From Nocardioides psychrotolerans (GTDB lineage Bacteria > Actinomycetota > Actinomycetes > Propionibacteriales > Nocardioidaceae): a stretch of 64,000 nucleotides of DNA. The position numbers and the translations under genes were made by a program. The notes below the pieces were generated by a model. The model was not told the origin of the DNA. It made no database searches and was given only the letters and a program-made list of their open reading frames with translations. Position 1 is the first letter of the stretch; every line of letters begins with the position of its first letter. The stretch spans positions 90,179 through 154,178 of the forward strand of contig NZ_FOQG01000012.1 of assembly GCF_900113685.1 (NCBI RefSeq), given 5' to 3'. Positions 1-13,502 of this stretch are shown here, one piece after another.

Positions 1-647
1 GCCTCGGTGTCCCTGCCGTCACCGCACACCGTGCCCTGACTGCCGCCGAGGGGGGTCCGACCCGTCTGGGGCCCGGCGCCCTCGAGGGCCGGACCGTCCT
101 GGTCGCTGGTGGAGCAGGGGCCGTCGGCAACGCCGCCATCCAGCTCGCCCGCTGGTCCGGCGCGACCGTGATCACCACGGTGAGCAGCGACGAGAAGGCC
201 GTGCTGGCTCGCGCCGCCGGTGCGCAGCACGTCGTCAACTACCGCACGTCGGATGCCGCCGCGGAGATCCTCACCATCGCTCCCGACGGTGTCGACATCG
301 TCGTCGAGGTGGCCCCGGCCCAGAACAACGAGCTCGACCTGGCCGTGGCGAAGAACCGCGGCACGATCGCGATCTACGCCAACAACGGTGGCGACTCCTT
401 CTCCGTCGAGATCCGTGCCACGTTCTCCCGCAACCTGCGCTACCAGTTCCTGCTGCTCTACACGCTCGGCGCCGACCTCATCGCGGCGGCGGCCGAGGAC
501 GTCAACGCCGCGATCGTTGCTGGTGCGTTGCGCGTCGGCGAGGACGCCGGCGTGCCGCTGCACCATTTCCCGCTGGAGGAGACCGCCGCGGCGCACCAGG
601 CCGTTGAGGACGGCGCCATCGGCAAGGTCCTCATCGACATCGGGTGA
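1..647 (+). CDS. Zinc-type alcohol dehydrogenase-like / NADPH:quinone oxidoreductase family protein (C-terminal part)
   Basis: The window opens inside this gene. The frame is open from base 3 and gives about 214 residues of the C-terminal half of a medium-chain dehydrogenase/reductase. A Rossmann nucleotide-binding segment (VAGGAGAVGNAAIQLARW) is followed by the usual SSDEKAVLARAAGA stretch that reads out the NADP adenosine ribose, and by a C-terminal helix ending in AIGKVLIDIG. This resembles quinone reductase (Qor) proteins, which reduce quinones or enones with NADPH and lack the structural zinc of true alcohol dehydrogenases. The N-terminal GroES-like catalytic domain lies outside the window, so substrate and start cannot be judged. 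It is followed by 54 bp and a Nudix gene on the same strand. Confidence 0.85.
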   Translation, partial: LGVPAVTAHRALTAAEGGPTRLGPGALEGRTVLVAGGAGAVGNAAIQLARWSGATVITTVSSDEKAVLARAAGAQHVVNYRTSDAAAEILTIAPDGVDIVVEVAPAQNNELDLAVAKNRGTIAIYANNGGDSFSVEIRATFSRNLRYQFLLLYTLGADLIAAAAEDVNAAIVAGALRVGEDAGVPLHHFPLEETAAAHQAVEDGAIGKVLIDIG

Positions 648-689
648 CGGTCGCGGCGATCTGCCACGAGCCCTGGGCGCGCCCGCTTG

Positions 690-695
690 TAACGT
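690..695 (+). promoter_or_regulatory. Candidate -10 element (TAACGT) for the Nudix gene
   Basis: TAACGT fits the actinobacterial TANNNT -10 pattern and ends 6 nt before the ATG at 702. That spacing would put the transcript start at or next to the start codon (leaderless). No good Shine-Dalgarno is seen. Confidence 0.45.
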
Positions 696-701
696 GGGCG
701 G

Positions 702-1157
702 ATGCCGGTCCCTGACTTCGTCGTCCGCCTGCGCGAGAGCATCGGACACGACCTGCTGTGGCTCCCGGGAGTCACTGCGGTCGTCCTGCGTGACGACGAG
801 GTGCTGCTGGTCGAGCGCTCCGACAACGGTCGATGGGCGCCGGTGACCGGCATCGTCGACCCGGGGGAGCACCCCGAGGTCGCCGCGGTGCGCGAGGCGC
901 TGGAGGAGACCGGTGTCGTCTGCGAGATCGAGTCGCTGGTCTGGGTGGACGTGACGCCGGTGATCACCCACGTCAACGGCGACCTCGCTCAGTACCTCGA
1001 CCACACCTACCTCTGCCGCTACGTCTCCGGGGAGGCGCGCGTGGGCGACGACGAGTCGCTCTCCGTGCGGTGGTGCGAGCTTGACGACCTGCCAGAGATG
1101 GAGCCGGTGCTCGTCGAACGGATCCGGCGCGCGGCGGGAGTCAGAGCAGGCGCTTGA
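702..1157 (+). CDS. Nudix hydrolase
   Basis: 151 residues with a complete Nudix box starting near residue 49 (G-x5-E-x7-REALEETGV), the metal-binding helix that hydrolyses nucleoside diphosphates linked to another group. The N-terminal strand region (GVTAVVLRDDEVLLVER) and the LDHTYLCRYVSGEARV strands complete the fold. The substrate cannot be told from sequence; small actinobacterial members of this type range from nucleotide-pool cleaning to house-cleaning of sugar nucleotides. The ATG at 702 is preferred because a -10-like hexamer lies 6 nt upstream and the N terminus is of normal length. The 3' end overlaps the convergent DUF1232 gene by 17 bp. Confidence 0.9.
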   Translation: MPVPDFVVRLRESIGHDLLWLPGVTAVVLRDDEVLLVERSDNGRWAPVTGIVDPGEHPEVAAVREALEETGVVCEIESLVWVDVTPVITHVNGDLAQYLDHTYLCRYVSGEARVGDDESLSVRWCELDDLPEMEPVLVERIRRAAGVRAGA

Positions 1158-1533
1158 GCGTCGCCAGTCCCTGCGGCGTGCCCGGCCAGTGCCGGTCGAG
1201 AGCGTCCGGTCCGGCCCGGCGCGCGACGGAGCGAAGCGCGAGGGCCACGACGACGACGTCGTCGGCGTAGCCCACCACCGGGATCACGTCGGGCACCAGA
1301 TCGATCGGCAGCAGCAGGTAACCCAGGGTCAGCCCGAGTCGCCAGCGCACCCCGCGGGGGAGCGTCGGGTCGACAGCAAGCCGGCGCAGGAGGCGTACGA
1401 CGTCCGGCAGGAGGCGCAGCGCGTCCTTGACCGTCGTGGGGTCGTCGTGGCGACGGCTGGCGGCGTAGAGCACGCCGACGAGCGCTGCCCACGCCACGAG
1501 CAGGCCCCCGATGACCCCCAGCACCACGTCCAC
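1141..1533 (-). CDS. DUF1232 (YkvA-type) small membrane protein
   Basis: 130 residues. An N-terminal hydrophobic helix (residues 1-25, VVLGVIGGLLVAWAALVGVL) is followed by a basic linker and the DUF1232 core (residues about 65-102), with RWRLGLTLGYLLLPIDLVPD and a second hydrophobic segment. The LPIDLxPD signature is diagnostic for the family, whose function is unknown; members sit in the membrane. The gene begins 12 bp after the probable stop of the TetR gene, on the same strand, so the two are likely cotranscribed. It overlaps the Nudix gene tail to tail. Confidence 0.85.
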   Translation of the reverse strand: MDVVLGVIGGLLVAWAALVGVLYAASRRHDDPTTVKDALRLLPDVVRLLRRLAVDPTLPRGVRWRLGLTLGYLLLPIDLVPDVIPVVGYADDVVVVALALRSVARRAGPDALDRHWPGTPQGLATLKRLL

Positions 1534-1545
1534 GGGAGCAGCGTG

Positions 1546-2095
1546 TCATGCGGAAGGGCGGCCGGTCAGGTCGATGGCGAGGCGGGAGAGCAGTTCCTGT
1601 GCCGCAGGGAGCGGCATCGGGTCCTCCCGGCCTGCACAGCGCGACGGCGAGGCCGTCGACTGCTGCGACCAGCAGGTCGAGGTCGCCTGCTTCCGGCCGG
1701 TGGTCGAGGGTGACGTCGAGGAGGGCGCGGTCCTCGCCGCGTGCCCACCACAGGGTGTGGCGCAGCGTCTCCTGGTTGCGCTCCAGCTCGCACCACCCCA
1801 GCCAGGCGCGGACGTCGGGCAGCTCATCTGGCTCGCGCGGGAGGAAAGCCAGGACACCGTCTCGCCGTGCGCGCTCCTGCATCCTGGCCGTCCGTGCCCT
1901 GCTGGTGGCGAGGGCTGCGACGGCCAGCATGTGCTCGCGCGAACCGTAGTGAAGGCTCAGCGTGGCCGGGCTCAGGCGGCACTCGTAGGCGATGGTGCGC
2001 ATGGTCAGGGCAGAGGCGCCCTGGGTGGCGAGCAGGTAGTTCACCGCGTCGGCGACGGTGCCGATCCGGGTTGTGGTGTCAAGGAGTCGGGGCAT
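1546..2095 (-). CDS. TetR/AcrR-family transcriptional regulator, apparent frameshift near the C terminus
   Basis: The N terminus carries a TetR helix-turn-helix (residues about 30-60: LTMRTIAYECRLSPATLSLH then YGSREHML), followed by an all-helical ligand-binding domain. The first reading frame stays TetR-like to about 1640 (AAVDGLAVALC). It then runs into arginine/proline-rich, non-TetR-like sequence straight through the neighbouring DUF1232 gene. One base over, the next frame gives a natural TetR tail (REDPMPLPAAQELLSRLAID) that stops at 1546, 12 bp before the DUF1232 start. A +1 shift near 1625-1645 would restore a protein of about 182 residues. It may be a sequencing error, a recent mutation or a programmed shift; I see no slippery sequence. 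Confidence 0.7.
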
Positions 2096-2235
2096 GCAGC
2101 GATGTCACCACGCATCGGTTGCGTCGTGCCCGGCTCCTCCACAGGGAGCGATGGATGCCGGTGGAAGGCTGGGTTCGTCGTTGCTGATGGCGCGGGTCCT
2201 GGGGTCGCCAGGGGCAGGGGCAGGTGCCCGTCTGG

Positions 2236-2257
2236 GGTGGTCAAACGTTTGGCCACC
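2236..2257. promoter_or_regulatory. 22-bp near-perfect palindrome, candidate operator
   Basis: The arms GGTGG.CAAAC and GTTTG.CCACC form a palindrome with one mismatched pair, centred on CAAACGTTTG. It lies between the end of the FDOR gene and the TetR start (about 140 bp upstream of the latter). The symmetry and lack of a T tract favour a protein-binding site over a terminator. The remaining bases between 2096 and 2327 show nothing else I can support. Confidence 0.4.
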
Positions 2258-2327
2258 TCGCGAGACGGCCGTCGGGTGCGGACTCACCCGCGCTTCGGCC
2301 CCGCGCCCGGCCCCGCCTCGGGAGGAC

Positions 2328-2735
2328 TCAGTCCTTCGCCGCACCCCACCCGTGCCACCGATCGACCACGAACCACGCGTTGACGCGCGCGCTGTCGCGG
2401 GTGGGGTAGGGCCGGTCGGCGTAGTGGGTGCTCAGCCGGTCGATGCCGACGAGGTCGTCGTCGTCGCTGATCTCGACGACGCGACCGATGAGGGAGACGT
2501 GGGTATACCAGTCGCCGCCGTCGAGCACGGTGAGCGTGACGCGCGGGTCGCGGCGCACGTGCTTCACGCGGACCCGGGTGTGGTCCATGTTGAGCAGCAC
2601 CCGGTCGTCGTCCTCCAGCGCGTACCACGTCGCCACGGAGACCGGCGCGCCGTCGGAGCGGAGGGTCGTGATGACCGCGGGGTTGGGCTTGAGCAGCAAG
2701 GCACGGACGTCGTCGGGGAACGGCAGCTCGGGCAT
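2328..2735 (-). CDS. PPOX-class F420-dependent (FDOR-type) oxidoreductase
   Basis: 135 residues of the pyridoxamine 5'-phosphate oxidase-like split beta-barrel. Strand signatures include PAVITTLRSDGAPVSVATWY and VLLNMDHTRVRVKHVRRDPR, which in this family line the flavin/deazaflavin pocket, and the C-terminal YPTRDSARV. Actinobacterial proteins of this size mostly bind F420 rather than FMN; the substrate is unknown. The ATG at 2735 is supported by AGGAGG 5 nt upstream, and TAGGTT (complement of 2763-2768) is a plausible -10. It is divergent from the pyrimidine operon. Confidence 0.85.
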   Translation of the reverse strand: MPELPFPDDVRALLLKPNPAVITTLRSDGAPVSVATWYALEDDDRVLLNMDHTRVRVKHVRRDPRVTLTVLDGGDWYTHVSLIGRVVEISDDDDLVGIDRLSTHYADRPYPTRDSARVNAWFVVDRWHGWGAAKD

Positions 2736-2749
2736 GGGGGACCTCCTGA

Positions 2750-4487
<1,738 letters not shown>

Positions 4488-4491
<4 letters not shown>

Positions 4492-5786
4492 GCGCGTACT
4501 TGATCAGAGCCGTCTCCATCCTCGGCGGAGACGCGACCGACCTGCTCCTGCACGGGGGCGTCGTCGCTGCCATCGGCGCCGACCTGACCGCGACCGGCGA
4601 CACGGGCGACACCGTGGAGATCGACGGCACCGGCCTGGTCGCCCTCCCGGGCCTCGTCGACCTGCACACGCACCTGCGCGAGCCGGGACGCGAGGACGCC
4701 GAGACGGTCGAGTCCGGCACCCAGGCCGCCGCCCTGGGCGGCTTCACCGCGGTCCACGCGATGGCCAACACCGAGCCGGTGGCCGACACCGCCGGGGTCG
4801 TCGAGCAGGTCTGGAGGCTCGGCCGCGAGGCGGGCTACTGCGACGTCTACCCGATCGGCGCGGTCACGGTCGGTCTCCAGGGCCAGCAGCTCGCCGAGCT
4901 CGGTGCCATGGCCGACTCCGCGGCCCGCGTCCGGGTGTTCTCCGACGACGGCAAGTGCGTGAGCGACGCGGTGCTGATGCGCCGCGCGCTGGAGTACGTC
5001 AAGGCTTTCGACGGCGTCATCGCCCAGCATGCGCAGGAGCCGCGCCTCACCGAGGGCGCCCAGATGAACGAGGGCGAGCTCTCCGGGCGCCTTGGCCTGA
5101 CCGGCTGGCCGGCCGTCGCGGAGGAGGCGATCATCGCCCGCGACTGCCTGCTCACCGCGCACGTCGGCTCCCGTCTCCACGTCTGCCACGTCTCCACCGC
5201 CGGCTCGGTCGAGATCGTCAGGGATGCCAAGCGCAAGGGCTGGAACGTCACGGCCGAGGCGTGCCCCCACCACCTGCTGCTCACCGACGACCTCGCCCAG
5301 ACCTACGACCCGATCTACAAGGTCAACCCGCCGCTGCGCACCGCCGCCGACGGCGCCGCCCTGCGCGCCGGTCTCGCAGACGGGACGATCGACATCGTCG
5401 CCACCGACCACGCGCCGCACCCGCACGAGGACAAGGACTGCGAGTGGGCCGCCGCCGCATTCGGCATGCTGGGTCTCGAGACCGCGCTGTCGATCGTGCA
5501 GGAGACGATGGTCGACCCCGGCCTGCTCGACTGGGAGGGCGTTGCGGACCGGATGTCCTACGCGCCGGCACGCATCGGTCGCATCGCCGACCACGGCCGG
5601 CCGATCGAGGTGGGTGCGCCCGCCAACGTGGTGCTCTACGACCCGGCCGCCCGCCGCACGGTCGTGGCGTCGGAGTCGGCGTCGCTGAGCCGCAACACGC
5701 CGTACGCCGGCATGGAGCTGCCCGGCCGCGTGGTCGCCACGTTCCTCCGCGGCACCGCCACCGTGCTCGACGGGAAGCTCCAGTGA
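4488..5786 (+). CDS. pyrC: Dihydroorotase
   Basis: 432 residues, class I dihydroorotase. The zinc ligands are visible as [10 protein letters not shown] (His60, His62), the following His residues lie in AQHAQEPR and HVCHVSTAG, and the catalytic Asp307 is in ATDHAPH. It cyclises N-carbamoyl-L-aspartate to dihydroorotate. The GTG start at 4488 overlaps the pyrB stop (GTGA), and its stop overlaps the carA start, so translation through the operon is probably coupled. Confidence 0.96.
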
Positions 5787-6960
5787 GCGCCCGTGCCGCG
5801 GGGCCGGCCCTCCTCGTGCTCGAGGATGGACGCACCTTCCACGGCGAGGCCTACGGCGCGACCGGAGAGACCTTCGGCGAGGCCGTCTTCAACACCGGCA
5901 TGACCGGCTACCAGGAGACGCTGACCGACCCTTCCTACCACCGCCAGGTGGTGGTCATGACGGCTCCGCACATCGGCAACACCGGCGTCAACGACGAGGA
6001 CTCCGAGTCCAGCCGGATCTGGGTCGCGGGCTACGTCGTGCGTGACCCTGCACGGGTGCCGAGCAACTGGCGCTCGCAGCGCTCGCTCGACGAGGAGCTG
6101 CGCACCCAGGGCGTCGTCGGCATCTCCGGCATCGACACCCGAGCACTCACCCGCCACCTGCGCGAGCGCGGTGCGATGCGGGTCGGCATCTCCACCATCG
6201 AGACCGATCCGTCGGCCCTGCTCGCCCGGGTCATGGCCTCGACCGCGATGGCCGGAGCCGAGCTGGCGAGCGAGGTCTCCACCCGTGAGGCCTATGTCGT
6301 TCCGGCGATCTCGACAGGCTCGACCGACGGGGCTCGCCCCCTCCGGGTCGCCGCCCTCGACCTCGGGATCAAGACGATGACGCCCCACCGCATGGCCGAG
6401 CGCGGCGTCGAGGTGCACGTGCTGCCCGCGACCTCCACGCTCGAGGAGGTGCTGGCCCTCCAGCCCGACGGCCTGTTCTTCTCCAACGGTCCCGGTGACC
6501 CGGCGGCCACCACGCACCAGGTCGAGCTTCTCCAGGGTGCCCTGGCCCAGGGCCTGCCCTACTTCGGGATCTGCTTCGGCAACCAGCTCTTCGGCCGCGC
6601 GCTCGGCTTCGACACCTACAAGCTCACCTACGGCCACCGCGGGATCAACCAGCCGGTCATGGACCGCACGACCGGCAAGGTCGAGGTGACCGCACACAAC
6701 CACGGCTTCGCCGTCCGGTGGCCGGACGGGATCCCGCTCGACGATCGTGTCCAGACGCCCTACGGCGTCGCGAGCGTCAGCCACGTCTGCCTCAATGACG
6801 ACGTGGTCGAGGGGCTCGAGCTCCGCACGCCCGAGGGGGCGCTGAAGAGTTTCTCGGTCCAGTACCACCCGGAGGCGGCCGCCGGCCCGCACGACGCGGC
6901 CTATCTCTTCGACCGCTTCGTCCAGCTCATGGAGTCGTCCACCACCGAGGGAGCACGCTG

Positions 6961-6961
<1 letters not shown>
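5783..6961 (+). CDS. carA: Carbamoyl phosphate synthase small subunit (glutaminase)
   Basis: 392 residues. The N-terminal domain carries [10 protein letters not shown]. The C-terminal class I glutaminase has the nucleophile Cys264 in [13 protein letters not shown] and the His of [11 protein letters not shown]. CarA releases ammonia from glutamine and channels it to CarB; the product feeds both PyrB here and ArgF near 58.4 kb. The GTG at 5783 overlaps the pyrC stop. The interdomain linker (residues about 174-187, [14 protein letters not shown]) is encoded by a repeat-like DNA segment (6307-6340); see the separate entry. Confidence 0.96.
6307..6340 (+). repeat. Repeat-like segment inside carA (TCTCGACAGGCT family)
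   Basis: The segment contains TCTCGACAGGCT (6309-6320), shared exactly with the intergenic copy at 11401-11412, and ends in a GGGG-CTCG-CCCC hairpin (6329-6340). It falls in the variable linker between the two CarA domains and keeps the frame. Similar short motifs are scattered in genomes of related actinobacteria as far as I recall; only these two copies are seen here. Confidence 0.45.
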
Positions 6962-10307
<3,346 letters not shown>

Positions 10308-10308
<1 letters not shown>

Positions 10309-11396
10309 TGACGCCGTACTCCCTGCTCTTCGACCACGGCTTCGCCCGGATCGATCCCGAGGTCGCCCACCACCTGGGCTTCCGCGGGCTGCGGGCCGCG
10401 GCACCGGTGCTGAAGGGCATCGACCGGGTGGTCGGCGCCGGCCAGCCGGTGGAGGCGCTGGGCCTCACCTTCCCCAACGTGCTGGGGATGGCGGCCGGCT
10501 TCGACAAGAACGCCGTCGGCATCGACGCGCTCGGGGCGCTCGGCTTCGGGCACGTCGAGATCGGCACGGTCACGGGGGAGGGGCAGCCGGGCAACCCGAC
10601 CCCGCGTCTCTTCCGGCTCACCGACGACCGTGCGGTCGTCAACCGGATGGGCTTCAACAACGACGGTGCCGAGGTGGTCGCGCAGCGGTTGGCACGGCGC
10701 GCCGCGGCTCAGGTCCGTGCGGGACGCGACGACAGCGACCACGAATCCCCGCCGCGCACCATCCTGGGGACGAACATCGGCAAGACCAAGGTCGTGCCCG
10801 ACGACGACCAGGCCGCGGTCGAGGCCGACTACGAGAAGAGCGCGCGGCTGCTCGCGCCGCACGCCGACTACCTCGTCGTCAACGTCAGCAGCCCCAACAC
10901 CCCGGGCCTGCGCAACCTGCAGTCCGTCGAGAAGCTCCAGCCCCTCCTCGAGCACGTACGACGGACGGCCGACGAGGCCGCCGACCTGGCTGGCCGCAGC
11001 ACCAGGGTGCCCCTGCTCGTCAAGATCGCCCCGGACCTCGCCGACGAGGACGTGCTGGCCGTCGCCGACATGGCGCTGGCCATCGGGTTGGACGGCATCG
11101 TCGCCACCAACACCACGACCTCCCGCGAGGGGCTGCGCAGCCCCTCGCGAGAGGTCGATGCGATCGGTGCCGGCGGGCTCTCGGGTCGTCCGCTCGCCTC
11201 ACGCTCGCTCGAGGTGCTGCGGATGCTCAAGCAGCGGGTCGGTGCGGACCTGACGCTGGTCGGTGTCGGCGGCATCACCACCGTCCAGGACGCGCAGGAC
11301 CGGCTCGACGCCGGAGCCGACCTGCTCCAGGGCTACACGGCCTTCATCTACGAGGGTCCGCTGTGGCCGCGCCGTGTCCTGCGGGGCCTCGGATGA
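10308..11396 (+). CDS. pyrD: Dihydroorotate dehydrogenase (quinone), class 2
   Basis: 362 residues with the class 2 N-terminal amphipathic segment ([20 protein letters not shown]) that docks the enzyme on the membrane to pass electrons to quinone. The FMN barrel follows, with the catalytic serine in [13 protein letters not shown] and the typical [12 protein letters not shown] and [13 protein letters not shown] stretches. It oxidises dihydroorotate to orotate. A near-perfect 34-bp palindrome (11120-11153) lies inside the coding sequence just after the NTT motif. The start at 10308 overlaps the carB stop. Confidence 0.96.
11120..11153. repeat. 34-bp palindrome inside pyrD
   Basis: Sixteen of 17 base pairs match; the arms begin CTCCCGCGAGGGGCTGC and mirror across 11136/11137. 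It encodes [11 protein letters not shown] in the flexible loop after the FMN-barrel strand. The structure in mRNA would be very stable. Confidence 0.6.
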
Positions 11397-11400
11397 TGTG

Positions 11401-11412
11401 TCTCGACAGGCT
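11401..11412 (+). repeat. Second copy of the TCTCGACAGGCT motif, between pyrD and the oxidase gene
   Basis: Twelve bases identical to those in carA. It lies in the 94-bp gap after pyrD. The rest of that gap holds a GC-rich stretch (CGCGGGCCCGGGGG region) but no promoter I can defend. Confidence 0.4.
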
Positions 11413-11490
11413 GGCCGGGCGCCCCTTCGTCACTCTCGCGACCGCTCGACCTCCCCGCGTGATCCACCCCCTCGCGGGCCCGGGGGTGGC

Positions 11491-12657
11491 GTGGTGAGCT
11501 TCGGTGACTACCAGATCGAGCTCTACCTCGCGGCACTGTCGGGGGTCCTGCCCCCGCACCCGTTCACCTTCGCTGACCTCGAGCGCGACGCGCTGGCTGC
11601 CCTCCCGCCCGAACTGCGGACCTACGTGGCCGGCGGCAGTGGTGATGAGTCCACGCAGCGCGGCAACGTCGAGGCGTTCGAGCGGTGGGCGCTGGTGCCG
11701 CGGATGCTCGCAGGCGCGGCCGAGCGCAACCTGTCCGTCGAGCTGTTCGGCAAGCGGCTCACGAGCCCGCTGATGATGGCGCCGGTGGGCGTCATCGGGA
11801 TCTGCACGCCCGACCAGCACGGCGACATCGCCACGGCGCAGGTCTCGGCGCAGACCGGCGTACCGATGATCGCCTCGACCCTGATGAGCGACCCGCTCGA
11901 GGAGGTCGTGTCCCACACCGGGGAGACACCCTCGTGGTTCCAGCTCTACACGCCGAAGGACCGTGACCTCGCAGCCTCGCTCGTCACGCGCGCGGAGCAG
12001 GCCGGCTACGACGCCATCGTGGTCACCCTCGACACGTGGGTGCCCGGCTGGCGACCACGCGACCTGGCGAGCGGCAACTTCCCGCAGCTGCGGGGCAAGG
12101 CGCTGGCCAACTACACCTCCGACCCGGTGTTCCAGTCGATGACCGGCCCGGACCCTGACCTCGCCACCACCGTCCTGACCTGGGTAGGCACCTTCGGCAA
12201 CCCGTTGTCGTGGGACGACCTGCCGTGGTTGCGCTCGCTCACCGACCTGCCGCTGGTGCTCAAGGGCATCTGCCACCCCGAGGACGCCCGGCGCGCGCTT
12301 GACGGGGGAGTCGACGGCATCTACGTCTCCAACCACGGCGGCCGCCAGGCCAACGGTGGAGGCTCCGCGCTCCAGTGGCTCCCGGGCGTCGTCGACGTGG
12401 TCCGGGAGCACGGTGCCGCCCCGGTGATCTTCGACTCGGGCGTGCGCACCGGCGCCGACGTCGTGAAGGCGGTCGCCCTCGGTGCCGACGCTGTCGCGGT
12501 CGGGCGGCCCTATGCCTACGGGCTCGCGCTCGGCGGCGTGCCCGGCGCCGTGCACGTGCTGCGGTCGTTGCAGGCCGAGGCCGACCTGGTCATGGCCGTC
12601 GACGGCTACGCCACGCTGGCCGACCTCACCCGCGACGCGCTCGTGCGCTGCGACTGA
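11491..12657 (+). CDS. FMN-dependent alpha-hydroxy acid oxidase (lactate 2-monooxygenase-like)
   Basis: 388 residues. TIM-barrel FMN enzyme of the lactate oxidase / glycolate oxidase / lactate 2-monooxygenase family. SNHGGRQANGG holds the active-site His and Arg, MIASTLMSDPLEEV is the barrel strand contacting FMN, and IFDSGVRTGADVVKAVALGA is the phosphate-binding end. The opening FGDYQIELYLAALSGVLPP and the long PGWRPRDLASGNFP insertion resemble mycobacterial lactate 2-monooxygenase. It lies between pyrD and pyrF, 29 bp before pyrF, so it is likely read in the pyr operon. GTG at 11491 or 11494 is the start; an upstream extension into pyrD looks non-protein-like. Confidence 0.88.
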   Translation: MVSFGDYQIELYLAALSGVLPPHPFTFADLERDALAALPPELRTYVAGGSGDESTQRGNVEAFERWALVPRMLAGAAERNLSVELFGKRLTSPLMMAPVGVIGICTPDQHGDIATAQVSAQTGVPMIASTLMSDPLEEVVSHTGETPSWFQLYTPKDRDLAASLVTRAEQAGYDAIVVTLDTWVPGWRPRDLASGNFPQLRGKALANYTSDPVFQSMTGPDPDLATTVLTWVGTFGNPLSWDDLPWLRSLTDLPLVLKGICHPEDARRALDGGVDGIYVSNHGGRQANGGGSALQWLPGVVDVVREHGAAPVIFDSGVRTGADVVKAVALGADAVAVGRPYAYGLALGGVPGAVHVLRSLQAEADLVMAVDGYATLADLTRDALVRCD

Positions 12658-12686
12658 CCCCTTCCCACCGCACGACAGGAGACCCC

Positions 12687-13502
12687 ATGACCTTCGGAGC
12701 CCGCCTCCACGCAGCCATGGCCGACCGCGGCCCCTTCTGCGTCGGCATCGACCCGCACGCCGGCCTGCTCCAGGAGTGGGGGCTCTCCGACGACGTGGCC
12801 GGGCTCGAGCGCTTCGCGCTGACCGTGGTGGAGGCGGTGGCTCCGGTGTGCTCGGTCGTCAAGCCCCAGTCGGCGTTCTACGAGCGCTTCGGCAGTCGTG
12901 GCATCGCGGTCCTCGAGCGGGTCGTCGCCGACTCGCGGGCCGCCGGTGCCCTGGTGCTGCTCGACGTCAAGCGCGGCGACATCGGCTCCACCTCGCAGGC
13001 CTACGCCGATGCTTACCTCGACCCGACCTCCCCGCTGGCCTCCGACGCGATCACCGTGAGCCCCTACCTCGGCTTCGGCTCGATCAGCCCGATGATCGAC
13101 ACCGCCCGCAAGCACGACGCCGGGGTCTTCGTCCTCGCGCTCACCTCCAACAAGGAGGGCCCGGAGGTCCAGGCGGCTCGCACCGAGGGTGATCAGAGCG
13201 TCGGCGGGCTGATGATCGAGCACCTGCGCCTGCTCAACGCCGGCGCCGAGCCGCTGGGCTCCTTCGGTGCGGTCGTCGGCGCCACGATCGGGGAGACCGA
13301 CGTGGACCTCGACTTCAACGGTCCGATCCTCGCGCCCGGCTACGGCGCCCAGGGCGGCACGCCCGACGACATCCGCCGGATCTTCGGCCCGGCGACCGGC
13401 AACGTCCTCGCCAGCAGCTCACGCGAGGTCCTGCGGCTCGGACCCGACCTGAGCGCGATGCGCGACGCCGTGCATGCCGCCAACGAGGCGTTGCGCGGAT
13501 GA
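12687..13502 (+). CDS. pyrF: Orotidine 5'-phosphate decarboxylase (type 2)
   Basis: 271 residues, the longer actinobacterial type rather than the ~235-residue E. coli form. The catalytic lysine (Lys95) lies in LLDVKRGDIGSTSQ, with CVGIDPH near the N terminus and LAPGYGAQGGTP at the phosphate site. It makes UMP, the last step of the pathway, which with pyrB, pyrC, carAB and pyrD completes de novo UMP synthesis except for pyrE, which is not in this window. The ATG at 12687 follows AGGAGA 6 nt upstream. Confidence 0.95.
   Translation: MTFGARLHAAMADRGPFCVGIDPHAGLLQEWGLSDDVAGLERFALTVVEAVAPVCSVVKPQSAFYERFGSRGIAVLERVVADSRAAGALVLLDVKRGDIGSTSQAYADAYLDPTSPLASDAITVSPYLGFGSISPMIDTARKHDAGVFVLALTSNKEGPEVQAARTEGDQSVGGLMIEHLRLLNAGAEPLGSFGAVVGATIGETDVDLDFNGPILAPGYGAQGGTPDDIRRIFGPATGNVLASSSREVLRLGPDLSAMRDAVHAANEALRG

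Noticed and set aside
1019..1545. Extension of the TetR frame through the DUF1232 gene (358-residue protein)
   Set aside because: The extension is arginine/proline-rich with no domain and lies wholly over a recognisable gene on the same strand; a one-base frame change gives a natural TetR tail instead.
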